Shown here: one piece after another, positions 1 to 8,786 of the stretch | Layout: the number at the start of each line of letters is the position of its first letter | How positions within the stretch are numbered: position 1 is the first letter of the stretch | Source of the DNA: Actinomycetospora sp. NBRC 106378 | GTDB lineage: Bacteria > Actinomycetota > Actinomycetes > Mycobacteriales > Pseudonocardiaceae | NCBI RefSeq assembly: GCF_030269685.1 | Contig: NZ_BSTT01000001.1 | Location: 744,001-808,000 of the forward strand | Direction of reading: 5' to 3' | Length of the DNA: 64,000 nt | Translations under genes and position numbers: made by a program | The notes under the pieces: model-generated | The model's database searches: none | Seen by the model: only the letters and a program-made list of their open reading frames with translations | Told to the model about the DNA's origin: nothing

Positions 1-126
1 GTGTCCGACCACCGCATCCGCGTGCAGCAGGTCATGGACGCCTGCAACGACGAGATCGGTCGCCGCTACCGCACCGGTTCGGCGAGCATCGACGAACTGC
101 TGCGCCGGGAGCGCGAAGGGGCCTGA
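1..126 (+). CDS. small hypothetical protein, possibly the 3' end of a longer gene
   Basis: An open frame from the first base of the window (a GTG codon) to TGA reads as 41 residues with a charged C-terminus (DELLRREREGA). It is followed by a strong hairpin, which supports a real gene end here. Because the window starts on the apparent start codon, I cannot tell whether this is a complete 41-residue protein or the tail of a longer one. No family is recognised. It is convergent with the next gene. Confidence 0.4.
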   Translation: MSDHRIRVQQVMDACNDEIGRRYRTGSASIDELLRREREGA

Positions 127-139
127 CGGCCGCGAACGT

Positions 140-194
140 GAACGAACGGCACTCCCGCGCACGGAGATGCTGCGAGAGTGCCGTTCGCTCGTTC
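140..194. terminator. bidirectional hairpin terminator (GTTCGTTCC-type)
   Basis: The arm CGAACGGCACTC at 143-154 pairs perfectly with GAGTGCCGTTCG at 176-187 across a 21-nt loop. It sits between two convergent genes, so it can serve both strands. The right flank contains CTCGTTCC, a motif that recurs beside other hairpins in this window (31.2 kb and 60.7 kb). Confidence 0.6.
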
Positions 195-204
195 CGGGGT
201 GCGG

Positions 205-1131
205 CTAGTTGGCGCGTTCCCGGATCGCCCGACCCGCCCAGAAGTCGCGGAGCCGCCGGTAGCTCTCCATCGCCTTCTCCGCGTCGCCCTCGCGCAGGGC
301 GTCCAGGGCGGCGGTGACGTCCTCGGCCGAGGTGTCGCCCGCCAGCGTCTCGTCGTCCACGAGCTGCACCAGCCCGCCGTAGTCCAGCTCCACGAGCGAC
401 CCGGGGTCGAAGTGCCGGAGCCAGCGCGCGGTGTCGCGCAGGACCTCCGCCGGCCCGCCGTCGCCCAGGGTGGAGCTCAGCAGCTCGGCCGCCGAGTCGG
501 CGCGCGCGAGGGCGTCGGCCATCGACACGCGCCAGTAGCAGCGGCGGCGCAGCCCCGGCCCGTCCGCGGTGGCCGCGTCCTCGTGCGCGAGCACCAGCAC
601 CCGGTCGGTCGCCTCGACGAGCACGAACCACGGCAGCGGCACGGTCCAGGTCGCCGACACGATGTGCGTCGCGCCCTCTCCGAGCTCGGCCACCACGGCC
701 TCCGCCCGCGAGCGCACGGCGGACTCCTCGTGGCTCAGCGCAGCCGTCCGCAGGACGGGCGACTCGGACGACAGGAAGCCCACCAGCGCGGCCGCCGCCC
801 GCGGCCGCGTGTCGAGGGGACACACCAGCGTGGTCGGACCGAACCGGGCGGGGGCGGGCGCGCCCTCCTCGGTCACCGGGGCGTCGGCGCCGTCGGCCAG
901 CAGGACGTCGACCGGGCCCTCGGTGGCGGTCCCGTCGGCCCGCTCCCCGGGCAGCAGACGCACCGGGACGCCCAGCTGTGCCCTGAGACACACGTCCCGT
1001 TCGCGGGCCCCCACCCGGGTGACGGGGATCGCACCGCGCGCCAGCCCGGCCCGCACACGCTGGGCCAACGGCCCCGGAAGCGCCCCCAGCGGCTCGTAGA
1101 CGCGGAGATAGCAGACGAAGGGGGCGGGCAC
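205..1131 (-). CDS. conserved actinobacterial hypothetical protein
   Basis: A 308-residue frame from GTG with strong GC-biased codon use. I see no signal peptide and no membrane segment. The protein is acidic and Ala/Arg/Leu rich, opening PAPFVCYLRVYEPLGALP and ending in an alpha-helical stretch (DALREGDAEKAMESYRRLRDF). I recall proteins of this length and opening as an unnamed conserved actinobacterial family, but cannot assign a function. It diverges from the DUF3073 gene and is convergent with the small gene at the window edge. No clear Shine-Dalgarno precedes the GTG, so the start could lie a few codons inside. Confidence 0.7.
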   Translation of the reverse strand: MPAPFVCYLRVYEPLGALPGPLAQRVRAGLARGAIPVTRVGARERDVCLRAQLGVPVRLLPGERADGTATEGPVDVLLADGADAPVTEEGAPAPARFGPTTLVCPLDTRPRAAAALVGFLSSESPVLRTAALSHEESAVRSRAEAVVAELGEGATHIVSATWTVPLPWFVLVEATDRVLVLAHEDAATADGPGLRRRCYWRVSMADALARADSAAELLSSTLGDGGPAEVLRDTARWLRHFDPGSLVELDYGGLVQLVDDETLAGDTSAEDVTAALDALREGDAEKAMESYRRLRDFWAGRAIRERAN

Positions 1132-1211
1132 GGGCGCGATGGTGCCACGTCACGTCGCACGCGCGATCGGGCACACGGTATGGTGGTGACACGAGCATTG
1201 CTATGAGATGA

Positions 1212-1242
1212 GGGGGGCCGCCGGTCGTACCGGCCGCCCCCC
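1212..1242 (+). promoter_or_regulatory. GC-rich 5'-UTR hairpin before the DUF3073 gene
   Basis: A 13-bp stem with one mismatch (arms 1212-1224 and 1230-1242, runs of G and C) with a 5-nt loop ends 25 nt before the ATG of the DUF3073 gene. It lies upstream of the gene and faces no other gene's 3' end, so it is more likely a leader structure (attenuator or stabiliser) than a terminator. Its function is inferred from position only. Confidence 0.4.
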
Positions 1243-1267
1243 GCCCTGTTCGAGGGGGTCATTGCCC

Positions 1268-1456
1268 ATGGGACGCGGACGAGCCAAGGCGAAGCAGACG
1301 AAGGTCGCTCGCGAGCTCAAGTACAGCTCCCCCAGCACCGACTTCGACGCCCTGCAGAGGGAGTTGGCCAGCGGGGACCCGTTCTCGCGGCACACGGTCG
1401 AGGACGACGACCAAGTGGACTCCCGCTACTCCGAGTACAGCTACGACGAGCGCTGA
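1268..1456 (+). CDS. DUF3073 small protein (Rv0810c-like)
   Basis: A 62-residue protein opening MGRGRAKAKQTKVARELKY, the hallmark of DUF3073, a small actinobacterial family with a basic N-terminus and an acidic, Tyr/Ser-rich tail (DDDQVDSRYSEYSYDER). In M. tuberculosis the same family (Rv0810c) lies beside purM, as here. The frame is open further upstream, but the ATG at 1268 is chosen because the family begins with MGRGRAK. Its function is unknown; the charge split suggests nucleic-acid or ribosome contact, which is only an inference. A GC hairpin sits in its leader. Confidence 0.9.
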   Translation: MGRGRAKAKQTKVARELKYSSPSTDFDALQRELASGDPFSRHTVEDDDQVDSRYSEYSYDER

Positions 1457-1586
1457 TACCTCGGACGGGTCTTCCTCCCCGCGCTTCACCGCTCCACCTC
1501 GGGGGCATCCCGCCCCGTCGAGCCGCCCGCGTCACGGGCGACGACGGGACGCGATGCCGTGCGTCCCGATGCGGAGGGAGAGTGCG

Positions 1587-1805
1587 ATGTCGAAGGCCTT
1601 CAGCAAGGGTGACCAGGTCAAGTGGAACTGGGGCAACGGTGAAGGTGAGGCCCAGGTCGACGAGGTACACACGGAGCGCGTCGAGCGTCAGATCGACGGC
1701 AAGAAGCAGACGCGCAACGGCACGGAGGACAACCCTGCCTACGTGCTGAAGCAGGACGACGGCCAGAAGGTCCTCAAGCTCCACAGCGAGCTCAAGGGCG
1801 GCTGA
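1587..1805 (+). CDS. DUF2945 (hypervirulence-associated TUDOR-type) protein
   Basis: A 72-residue protein opening MSKAFSKGDQVKWNWGNGEG, typical of the DUF2945 / HVA1 small beta-barrel family. The start at 1587 is supported by GGAGGGAG about 8 nt upstream; the frame is open upstream but not convincing there. The conserved core is a KGDxVxW opening followed by G-x-A-x-G-x-V-type strands and a KLHSELKGG end. The family is cytoplasmic and its biochemical role is not established. It is convergent with purM, with a perfect hairpin between them. Confidence 0.85.
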   Translation: MSKAFSKGDQVKWNWGNGEGEAQVDEVHTERVERQIDGKKQTRNGTEDNPAYVLKQDDGQKVLKLHSELKGG

Positions 1806-1862
1806 CCCCTTCCCGACGGCGGGTCCGGTGCGGACCTGCCGTCAGGAACGATCACGAGTGGC

Positions 1863-1902
1863 ACATGAGGCAGGTCCACGGACTCCGGGACCTGCCTCAT
1901 GT
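1863..1902. terminator. perfect 15-bp hairpin between convergent genes (CACGTGAGGCA family)
   Basis: ACATGAGGCAGGTCC (1863-1877) pairs perfectly with its reverse complement at 1888-1902 across a 10-nt loop. It lies between the convergent DUF2945 gene and purM and can terminate both. The arm sequence is related to the palindromes at 13.6, 13.7 and 61.5 kb. Confidence 0.7.
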
Positions 1903-1919
1903 CCTTCTCGCGACGCCCG

Positions 1920-2972
1920 TCAGAAGCGCGGGTGGTCGCCGTACAGCGTCGCGCCCGGGATCTCGCCCCGGACGACCTCGCCCAGCACCCACGCGGGCAC
2001 GTGCTTCGCGGTGAGGACGGCGAGGGCACGGTCGACGTCGTCGGGCGGCACGATCGCCACCATCCCGACGCCCATGTTGAAGGTCGCCTCCATCTCGGCG
2101 CGCTCCACGCGGCCCCGACCGGCGATCAGCTTGAACACCGGGGCGGGATTCCAGGTGGTGCGGTCGAGGTCGGCGTGCAACCCCTTGGGGATGACGCGCG
2201 CGAGGTTCGCGGTCAGCCCGCCGCCGGTGATGTGGGCGAACGTCCGCACGTCGGTCTCCGCGGCGAGCGCCAGGCAGTCCCGCGCGTAGATGCGGGTGGG
2301 CACGAGCAGTTCCTCGCCCAGCGTCTGGCCGAACTCCTCGACGTGACCCTCGAGGGACATCCGGGCGATGTCGAGCAGCACGCGGCGGGCGAGCGAGTAG
2401 CCGTTGGAGTGCAGCCCCGAGGAGGCCATCGCGATCACCTGGTCACCGGCGCGCACCCGCTCCGGACCCAGCACGCGGTCGGCCTCCACGACGCCGACGC
2501 CGGTGGCCGACAGGTCGTAGTGGTGGGGCTCCATGACCCCGGGGTGCTCGGCGGTCTCGCCCCCGAGCAGGGCGCAGCCCGCGATCCGGCAGCCCTCGGC
2601 GATGCCGCCGACGATCGATGCGACCTTGGCCGGGTCGACCTTGCCGATCGCCAGGTAGTCCTGGAGGAACAGCGGCTCGGCCCCGCAGACGACGAGGTCG
2701 TCGACGACCATCGCGACGAGGTCGAGGCCCACGGTGTCGTGCTTGTCCGCGGCCTGCGCGACGGCGATCTTCGTGCCGACGCCGTCGGTGGAGGCGGCGA
2801 GGAGGGGCTCGGTGTACTTGCCGGTCTTCAGCGCGAACAGCCCGGCGAAGCCGCCGATGCCGCCCCGCACCTCGGGCCGCCGGGTCGCGGCCGCCAGGGG
2901 CTTGATCAGGTCGACGGCCCGCTCGCCGGCGGCGACGTCGACACCCGCCTCGGCGTAGCTCGAGCCGCTCAC
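1920..2972 (-). CDS. purM: phosphoribosylformylglycinamidine cyclo-ligase (AIR synthetase)
   Basis: A 350-residue protein with the PurM signature: ASTDGVGTKI near residue 60, the GGETAEHPG loop, and ITGGGLTANL in the C-terminal half. It converts FGAM to AIR with ATP, the fifth step of de novo IMP synthesis, in the cytosol. The GTG start (2970-2972) overlaps the TGA of purF in a GTGA arrangement, implying translational coupling in a purF-purM operon as in mycobacteria. Length is normal for the family. It is followed by a perfect hairpin. Confidence 0.97.
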   Translation of the reverse strand: MSGSSYAEAGVDVAAGERAVDLIKPLAAATRRPEVRGGIGGFAGLFALKTGKYTEPLLAASTDGVGTKIAVAQAADKHDTVGLDLVAMVVDDLVVCGAEPLFLQDYLAIGKVDPAKVASIVGGIAEGCRIAGCALLGGETAEHPGVMEPHHYDLSATGVGVVEADRVLGPERVRAGDQVIAMASSGLHSNGYSLARRVLLDIARMSLEGHVEEFGQTLGEELLVPTRIYARDCLALAAETDVRTFAHITGGGLTANLARVIPKGLHADLDRTTWNPAPVFKLIAGRGRVERAEMEATFNMGVGMVAIVPPDDVDRALAVLTAKHVPAWVLGEVVRGEIPGATLYGDHPRF

Positions 2973-4552
2973 GGACGCGTGAGGGCGTCCTCGGCGCCGT
3001 AGGCGGGGGTGGCGCGCGACGCCGGGATGGGCATCGGCACGCCCGAGCGGGTGCCGTTCTGGTGGACGACGTTGCCCGGGTCGCCGCAGGCGGTGCCCGC
3101 GACGTCCTCGAGCAGGTGCTTGCCCACCATGGCCTCCTCGGGCAGGGGGATCGGGTACTCGCCGGAGAAGCAGGCCGTGCACAGCCGCGAGCGGGGCTGC
3201 TCGGTGGCGGCGACGAGGCCCTCGGAGGAGATGAAGCCCAGGCTGTCGGCCCCGACCGAGCGCCGGATGCCCTCGTTGTCCAGGCCGTTGGCGATTAGCT
3301 CCGCCCGCGAGGCGAAGTCGATGCCGTAGAAGCAGGGCCACCGCACGGGCGGTGACGCGATCCGGACGTGCACCTCGACGGCGCCGGCCTCGCGCAGCAT
3401 GCGGACCAGGGAGCGCTGGGTGTTGCCGCGGACGATCGAGTCGTCCACCACCACGAGGCGCTTGCCGCGGATGACCTCGCGCAGCGGGTTGAGCTTGAGC
3501 CGGATGCCCAACTGCCGGATCGTCTGCGAGGGCTGGATGAAGGTGCGCCCGACGTAGGCATTCTTCACCAGACCCATGCCGTAGGGGATGCCGGAGGCCT
3601 CGGCGTACCCGACCGCGGCGGGCGTGCCCGACTCCGGGACGGGGATGACGAGGTCGGCCTCGGCCGGGTGCTCCTTCGCGAGCTTGCGGCCGATCTCGAC
3701 GCGCGCGGAGTGCACCCCGCGGCCGGCGATCGAGGTGTCGGGCCGCGCGAGGTAGACGTACTCGAAGATGCAGCCCTTCGGCTCGGGCGCGGCGAACCGC
3801 GACGAGCGCAGGCCGTCGGCGTCGATCGCGATCAGCTCGCCGGGCTCGACCTCGCGGACGAAGGACGCGCCGACGATGTCCAGGGCCGCGGTCTCGGAGG
3901 CCACCACCCAGCCGCGGTCGAGCCGGCCGAGGACCAGCGGGCGCACACCGTGGCGGTCGCGCGCGGCGTAGAGCGTGGTCTCGTCGCAGAAGGCGAGGCT
4001 GAACGCGCCGCGGAGGTCGGGCAGCAGCCGCAGCGCCGCCTCCTCGACCCCGAGGTCGGCGGCGGACTCGGCGAGCAGGCCGGTGACGACGTCGGAGTCG
4101 GTCGTCGCGGTCACCCGGCCGCGCGCGGGCGAGGTCTCGGCGCGGCGCGCGACCAGCTCCGCGGTGTTGACGAGGTTGCCGTTGTGGCCGAGGGCGATGC
4201 CGGTGCCCGCGCTCGTCGTCCGGAAGGTCGGCTGGGCGTTCTCCCAGGTCGACGAGCCGGTCGTCGAGTAGCGGGTGTGGCCGACGGCCATGTGCCCGCG
4301 CAGCGAGGACAGCGTCTGCTCGTCGAAGACCTGACTCACCAGCCCGAGGTCCTTGAAGACCACGATCTGGCGGCCGTCGGACACGGCGATGCCGGCCGCC
4401 TCCTGGCCGCGGTGCTGGAGGGCGAACAGGCCGAAGTAGGCGAGCTTCGCGACCTCCTCGCCCGGAGCCCACACGCCGAAGACCCCGCACTCCTCGTGGG
4501 GGACGTCGTCCTGGGGTGTAGTTGCCGACGGACCGGGATCGGCTTCGACCAC
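2969..4552 (-). CDS. purF: amidophosphoribosyltransferase
   Basis: A 527-residue glutamine PRPP amidotransferase, which makes phosphoribosylamine from PRPP and glutamine (first committed purine step, usually feedback-inhibited by nucleotides). The Ntn nucleophile Cys lies at about residue 22 (HEECGVFGVWAP), so a short propeptide must be removed. The PRPP-binding loop VVVDDSIVRGNTQR is intact, and Cys residues at CIFEYVYL and RLCTACFSGEYP match the 4Fe-4S (B. subtilis-type) class. GTG at 4552 is chosen because GAGGAG lies about 7 nt upstream; the longer open frame has no supporting site. Its stop codon overlaps purM. Confidence 0.96.
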   Translation of the reverse strand: MVEADPGPSATTPQDDVPHEECGVFGVWAPGEEVAKLAYFGLFALQHRGQEAAGIAVSDGRQIVVFKDLGLVSQVFDEQTLSSLRGHMAVGHTRYSTTGSSTWENAQPTFRTTSAGTGIALGHNGNLVNTAELVARRAETSPARGRVTATTDSDVVTGLLAESAADLGVEEAALRLLPDLRGAFSLAFCDETTLYAARDRHGVRPLVLGRLDRGWVVASETAALDIVGASFVREVEPGELIAIDADGLRSSRFAAPEPKGCIFEYVYLARPDTSIAGRGVHSARVEIGRKLAKEHPAEADLVIPVPESGTPAAVGYAEASGIPYGMGLVKNAYVGRTFIQPSQTIRQLGIRLKLNPLREVIRGKRLVVVDDSIVRGNTQRSLVRMLREAGAVEVHVRIASPPVRWPCFYGIDFASRAELIANGLDNEGIRRSVGADSLGFISSEGLVAATEQPRSRLCTACFSGEYPIPLPEEAMVGKHLLEDVAGTACGDPGNVVHQNGTRSGVPMPIPASRATPAYGAEDALTRP

Positions 4553-4650
4553 CGAGGGGCTCCTCGAGACGGGGGCGGGACGCGCCCCCAGGGTACGTGG
4601 GTCCCCGGCCCCGGTGGAGTCGCGCGTGCAACACCTGCGGGCGGGAAAAC

Positions 4651-6816
4651 TCACGAAACGGACGAAGCGAGCACGTCCTCGGGTCCGGGCCAGGACCGGG
4701 CGTCCGGATGGCGCAGGATGTCGTGGATGTCCTCGCGCGGCAGCGCCGCCGCGAAGTGCCAGCCCTGACCCTCGTCGCACCCGAGCCGGCGCAGCCGACC
4801 CGCCTGCGCCCCGGTCTCGACGCCCTCGGCACACACCGTCATCCCCAGCGCGTGCCCGAGGTCGACCAGCGTGCCGACGATGCGCTCGTCGACGGTGTTG
4901 GTCACCTCCTCGTCGCGCAGCCGGTCGCCGAAGGAGCCGTCGAGCTTGATGACGTCGACGGGCAGGGTCCGCAGGTAGGACAGGTTCGAGTAGCCGGTGC
5001 CGAAGTCGTCGATGGCGATCCGGACCCCGAGCTCGCGCAGCCCGTCGAGCGCCTTGAGCGGGGCGCCCTCGTCGGTGGTCAGCGCCCGCTCGGTGAGCTC
5101 GATCTGCAGCAGGTGGGGCGGGAGGCCGGTGTCGGCGAGCACCTGCTCGACGTCGCCGAGCAGCGACGGCTCGTGCAGCTGGCGCGGGGCGACGTTGACC
5201 GAGACGAACGGGGCGGCCTCGCCGAACTCGTCGTACCAGCGGCGGGCGTCGCGGCAGGCGCGGGCGAGGACCCAGTGGCCGAGCGGGACGATCGCGCCGG
5301 TCTCCTCGGCCAGGCCGATGAAACGGCCCGGCCCGAGCACCCCGAGCCGCGGGTGGTGCCAGCGCACGAGCGCCTCGACCCCGCGCATGCCGTGGTCGCC
5401 CATCGACACCAGCGGCTGGTAGAGCACGAAGAACTCCTCGCGCTCGATCGCCGCGGGCATCGCCGCCGAGAGGGCGAAGCGGGTGATCTCCGCCTCGTCG
5501 CGGCTGGGGTCGTGCAGCGCCCAGCGGCCCCGACCGTCGGCCTTCGCGGAGTACAGCGTGATGTCCGCGGCCCGCATCAGCTCCGAGGAGTCGCCGCCGA
5601 CGACGGGACGCTCGACGATGCCGATGCTCGCCGAGACGGCGAGCTCCTGGCCCGCGAGCTCGAGCGGCTCGGCCAGCGCGGCGAGGATGCGCTCGGCGAG
5701 GGCGATCAGCTGCTCGACCCCGCGGGAGTTCTCGACCAGCACCACGAACTCGTCGCCGCCCATCCGGGCCACGAGCTCTCCGTCGTCGGCCTGGGCGGCG
5801 AGGCGCTGCGCGACCTCCTGGAGCATGAGGTCGCCGACGTCGTGGCCCAGCGAGTCGTTGACCGCCTTGAACCCGTCGAGGTCGAGGAAGCAGAGCCCGA
5901 CGCGCCGGGTCGAGCCCGCCGCCGTCGTCGTGAAGATGTGCTCGACGCGGTCGGCGAACAGCGCGCGGTTGGGCAGCGTGGTGAGCGTGTCGTGGAAGGC
6001 CTGGTACTCCAGGTGCGACTGCAGCGCGTGGCGCTCGGTGACGTCCTCGAGCATGGCGACCTGGTAGGACGGCCGCCCGCGCTCGTCGCGGACCAGCGAG
6101 AGCGTCAGGTTGCAGATGATCTCCTCGCCGTCCTTGCGGTAGAACCGCTTCTCGATGCAGAAGTTGTCGAGCTCGCCCGCGAGCAGGCGCTCGTAGAGCA
6201 CCCACACCGACGGCAGGTCCTCGGGGTGCGCGAGCTCGCCGACGGTCCGGCGGCGCATCTCCTGGGCGGTGTAGCCGAACATCTGCGTCAGCGCCGGGTT
6301 CACCTCGACGATCCGCCCGTGCATGTCGCCCAGGCCGATCCCGATCGCGGCCTCGTAGAACATCGCCCGGAAGCGCGCCTCGCTGGCGTGGAGGGCCTGC
6401 TCGGTCTGGTGACGGGCGACGATCACGGCGCGGCGGATCGCCTCCTGCTCGTCGAGCGTGCGGTCGCGCAGCGTCGTGGCGTACCCGGCCGCGAGTGCGC
6501 CGACCAGGGCGAGGACGTCGTCGCGCAGCTCCTCCCCGAGCAGCTCGGGCAGCCGGCGGCCCAGCAGCATGAGGGTGCGCTCGACCGTGGACGGGCCGGT
6601 GAAGTGCGCCTGGACCAGGCGGCGGCCCGCGTCGTGCCCGAGCGCGGTGCGGGCGGGGCGCGCCCGCAGTGCCGCGACGAGGTCGGCGCTGATCTCGGTG
6701 AGGTACTCGACGAGCTCGTCGGAGCCCATCGGCACGTAGCTGGTGCCCTCGACCTCGACGGCCCACTCCCGGGCGAGGGTGTCGACGACCCGGGTGTCGT
6801 CGGCGTGCGCGTGCAT
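4651..6816 (-). CDS. PAS-GGDEF-EAL c-di-GMP cyclase/phosphodiesterase
   Basis: A bifunctional cyclic-di-GMP enzyme of about 721 residues. Order: an alpha-helical N-terminal region (1-130), PAS (about 140-265; SEARFRAMFYEAAIGIG), GGDEF (about 275-430; intact MGGDEF near 351) and EAL (about 450-700). The EAL catalytic set looks complete: EALVRW, NVAPRQL, ELTE, DDFGTGYS, KLDGSF, AEGVE and a Q in DEGQGWHF. No RxxD inhibitory site precedes GGDEF. No membrane segment is seen, so PAS would sense an intracellular signal. The ATG at 6816 follows the upstream methyltransferase stop by 1 nt; GTG codons at 6825 and 6837 are alternatives. Both activities look possible; which one dominates cannot be read from sequence. 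Confidence 0.93.
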   Translation of the reverse strand: MHAHADDTRVVDTLAREWAVEVEGTSYVPMGSDELVEYLTEISADLVAALRARPARTALGHDAGRRLVQAHFTGPSTVERTLMLLGRRLPELLGEELRDDVLALVGALAAGYATTLRDRTLDEQEAIRRAVIVARHQTEQALHASEARFRAMFYEAAIGIGLGDMHGRIVEVNPALTQMFGYTAQEMRRRTVGELAHPEDLPSVWVLYERLLAGELDNFCIEKRFYRKDGEEIICNLTLSLVRDERGRPSYQVAMLEDVTERHALQSHLEYQAFHDTLTTLPNRALFADRVEHIFTTTAAGSTRRVGLCFLDLDGFKAVNDSLGHDVGDLMLQEVAQRLAAQADDGELVARMGGDEFVVLVENSRGVEQLIALAERILAALAEPLELAGQELAVSASIGIVERPVVGGDSSELMRAADITLYSAKADGRGRWALHDPSRDEAEITRFALSAAMPAAIEREEFFVLYQPLVSMGDHGMRGVEALVRWHHPRLGVLGPGRFIGLAEETGAIVPLGHWVLARACRDARRWYDEFGEAAPFVSVNVAPRQLHEPSLLGDVEQVLADTGLPPHLLQIELTERALTTDEGAPLKALDGLRELGVRIAIDDFGTGYSNLSYLRTLPVDVIKLDGSFGDRLRDEEVTNTVDERIVGTLVDLGHALGMTVCAEGVETGAQAGRLRRLGCDEGQGWHFAAALPREDIHDILRHPDARSWPGPEDVLASSVS

Positions 6817-6817
6817 C

Positions 6818-7618
6818 TCAGTCACGGCGGCCCACACCCGCGTAGCCGGGGACCGCCGCTCCCGCGCCGTCGACCGGTCCGTCGGGACGCCACAGCGGCA
6901 GGGGCACCAGACCGGGCTCGACGAGGGTGAAGCCGTCGAAGAACCGCAGCACCTGCGCGTGCGAGCGCATCGACATCGGCGTCGCGGTGCGACGGTAGAG
7001 CGCGACGTGGCCGTCGGCGTGCTCGCCCGCGTCGTCGGCCGAGGCGTGGCTCAGCACGAGGACGCTGCCGGGCGCGAGCTGGTCGCGGTAGCGCGCGAGG
7101 ACCTCGTCCGGACGACGGTCGTCGCCCACGAAGTGCAGCAGGGCCACCACGAGCAGGGCGACCGGCCGGTCCAGGTCGAGCAGCTCGGTGGTCACCGGGT
7201 CCCCGAGGACGCCCTCGACGTCGCAGAGGTCGGCCTGCACCACGCCGGTGAGCGGGTCGCCGTCGAGCAGCGCGAGCGAGTGGGCCACGGCGACCGGGTC
7301 GACGTCGACGTACACCACCCGCGCGGCGGGGTCGGTCGCGCGGGCGACCTCGTGGACGTTGCCGACGGTGGGGATGCCGGAGCCGACGTCGAGGAACTGG
7401 TCGATGCCCTGCTCGCCGCACCAGCGCACGGCGCGGCGCAGGAAGGCGCGGTTGCTGCGCATGATGCCGGGCAGCTCGGGCCAGTCGGCCACGGCGCGCT
7501 GCGCCATCTCGCGGTCGACCGCGAAGTTGTGGCTGCCGCCCAGGTAGTAGTCGTAGACGCGTGCGGCACTCGGACGGTCGAGGTCGACCGCCCGTGGAGC
7601 CCACGCCGGTCGCGTCAC
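6818..7618 (-). CDS. SAM-dependent methyltransferase, Methyltransf_19 (DUF574) family
   Basis: A 266-residue protein with the family's opening RPSAARVYDYYLGGSHNF and the SAM-binding loop FLDVGSGIPTVGN (near residue 75), followed by VVYVDVDPVAV. This family is expanded in Streptomyces and relatives; its substrates are unknown. GTG at 7618 is chosen because GGAGG and GAGGG stretches precede it and the length then matches relatives; an in-frame ATG at 7648 would add ten residues. It is probably co-transcribed with the downstream c-di-GMP gene, whose start lies 1 nt beyond this stop. Confidence 0.9.
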   Translation of the reverse strand: MTRPAWAPRAVDLDRPSAARVYDYYLGGSHNFAVDREMAQRAVADWPELPGIMRSNRAFLRRAVRWCGEQGIDQFLDVGSGIPTVGNVHEVARATDPAARVVYVDVDPVAVAHSLALLDGDPLTGVVQADLCDVEGVLGDPVTTELLDLDRPVALLVVALLHFVGDDRRPDEVLARYRDQLAPGSVLVLSHASADDAGEHADGHVALYRRTATPMSMRSHAQVLRFFDGFTLVEPGLVPLPLWRPDGPVDGAGAAVPGYAGVGRRD

Positions 7619-7697
7619 GCCCTCACCATCCCCCCTCCCGTCGAGCATACGGTCCACGGCACGCCCGCGGTCGTCCTCGCCCACCCGGACGGTGCGC

Positions 7698-8084
7698 TCA
7701 GACCTCCACCAACGGCAGCCACGCGGCGACCTGCCCGGCCCGGTGCCCCGACGCGGTGACGGCGCCCGACGCGACGGCGGCGTCGAAGTCGAGCCGCCCG
7801 AGCGCGAGGGCACACCACGTGCGGGGATCGGTCTCCACCACGTTGGGGGGAGTCCCACGCGTGTGACGGGGCCCATGGATGCAGTGTACTGCTCCGAACG
7901 GAGGAATCCGCACCTCGACGCTGCGCCCGGGCGCCACCTGTTCCAGGGCAGCCAGTGACAGCCGCACCGCCGCGGCCCGCTCCGGCCGGGGCGGCGCGGC
8001 GACCCCGGGATCGTCGACCCATCCGGCGACGGCGAGCAGGGCGGCGCGGACCTCGGCGGGCTCGGGGGGACGGCGACTCGGCAT
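7698..8084 (-). CDS. sterol carrier protein-like protein (bacterial SCP ortholog family)
   Basis: A 128-residue cytosolic protein. The segment VEVRIPPFGAVHCIHGPRHTRGTPPNVVETDPRTWCALALGRLDF resembles the bacterial SCP-like fold commonly encoded near purF/purM in actinobacteria; FDAAVASGAV and SGHRAGQVAAWLPL continue it. It probably binds a hydrophobic ligand, but none is known. Its ATG is only 22 nt from the divergent SGNH hydrolase start. Family assignment is from memory of the characteristic pattern and is moderately sure. Confidence 0.75.
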   Translation of the reverse strand: MPSRRPPEPAEVRAALLAVAGWVDDPGVAAPPRPERAAAVRLSLAALEQVAPGRSVEVRIPPFGAVHCIHGPRHTRGTPPNVVETDPRTWCALALGRLDFDAAVASGAVTASGHRAGQVAAWLPLVEV

Positions 8085-8106
8085 GGTGTGTGTGAATCTA
8101 GGCGCC

Positions 8107-8775
8107 GTGCTGCGGCGTGTGCTCGGTGTCCTGGTCCTCGCGGTGCTCCTGGCGTGGGGCCGCGGCCTCGCGGCCGCGCCGACGATGGAGGCCGACCACG
8201 CCGCCTACTGGCGGCGTCGGCGGCGCTCGCCGGGGTCGCTCACCCTCGTCGCCCTCGGCGACTCGCTCGCGCAGGGCATGGGGTCGACCGACCCGTCGTC
8301 GTCCTGGGCGGGGCGGCTCGCGGCGGCCTGGGAGGAGCGTTCCGGACGACGGGTGCGGGTGGTCTGCCTGGGCGTGGTCGGGGCGACCGCGGCGGAGGTG
8401 CTGCGCGACCAGCTGCCGCAGGTGCCGCCCGCGGACCTGGTGGCGCTCGGCATCGGGACCAACGACGCGGCGCAGGGCGTGCCCCCGGAGGAGTTCCGGG
8501 CGACGTTCACCGCGCTCTGCGCCGCCCTGCCGCCCGGCTCGCTCGTCGCCGACGTGCCCGACCTGCAGCGCGGCCCCGTCCGGCGGGCCGGGATCGAGCT
8601 CGCGGCCGTCGCCCGCGAGGTGCTGGCCGAGTTCCCGCAGCTGCGTCCGGTGGCCCTGGAGGCGGCCACCCACCGGATGTGGCCGTGGCAGTTCGGGCCC
8701 GACCTCGCCCATCCCAACCGGCTCGGCTACGCCCGGCACGCGGTGGCGTGGGTGGCGGCGCTGCCGGCGTCGTGA
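8107..8775 (+). CDS. secreted SGNH/GDSL-family hydrolase
   Basis: About 222 residues with a hydrophobic N-terminal signal (LRRVLGVLVLAVLLAWGRGLA) and the SGNH blocks: GDSLAQG (catalytic Ser), GTNDAA (block III) and DLAHPNRLGY (block V with the catalytic Asp and His). This predicts an exported esterase, lipase or acyl hydrolase; the substrate is unknown. In-frame ATG (8083) and GTG (8086, 8092) codons lie upstream but would overlap the divergent gene's start, so GTG 8107, directly before the signal peptide, is preferred. A perfect 26-bp hairpin follows the stop. Confidence 0.87.
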   Translation: MLRRVLGVLVLAVLLAWGRGLAAAPTMEADHAAYWRRRRRSPGSLTLVALGDSLAQGMGSTDPSSSWAGRLAAAWEERSGRRVRVVCLGVVGATAAEVLRDQLPQVPPADLVALGIGTNDAAQGVPPEEFRATFTALCAALPPGSLVADVPDLQRGPVRRAGIELAAVAREVLAEFPQLRPVALEAATHRMWPWQFGPDLAHPNRLGYARHAVAWVAALPAS

Positions 8776-8786
8776 CCCCCCGGTCC

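Noticed and set aside
8083-8106. Earlier start codons for the SGNH hydrolase (ATG 8083, GTG 8086/8092)
   Set aside because: They would overlap the divergent SCP-like start codon and add residues before the signal peptide.
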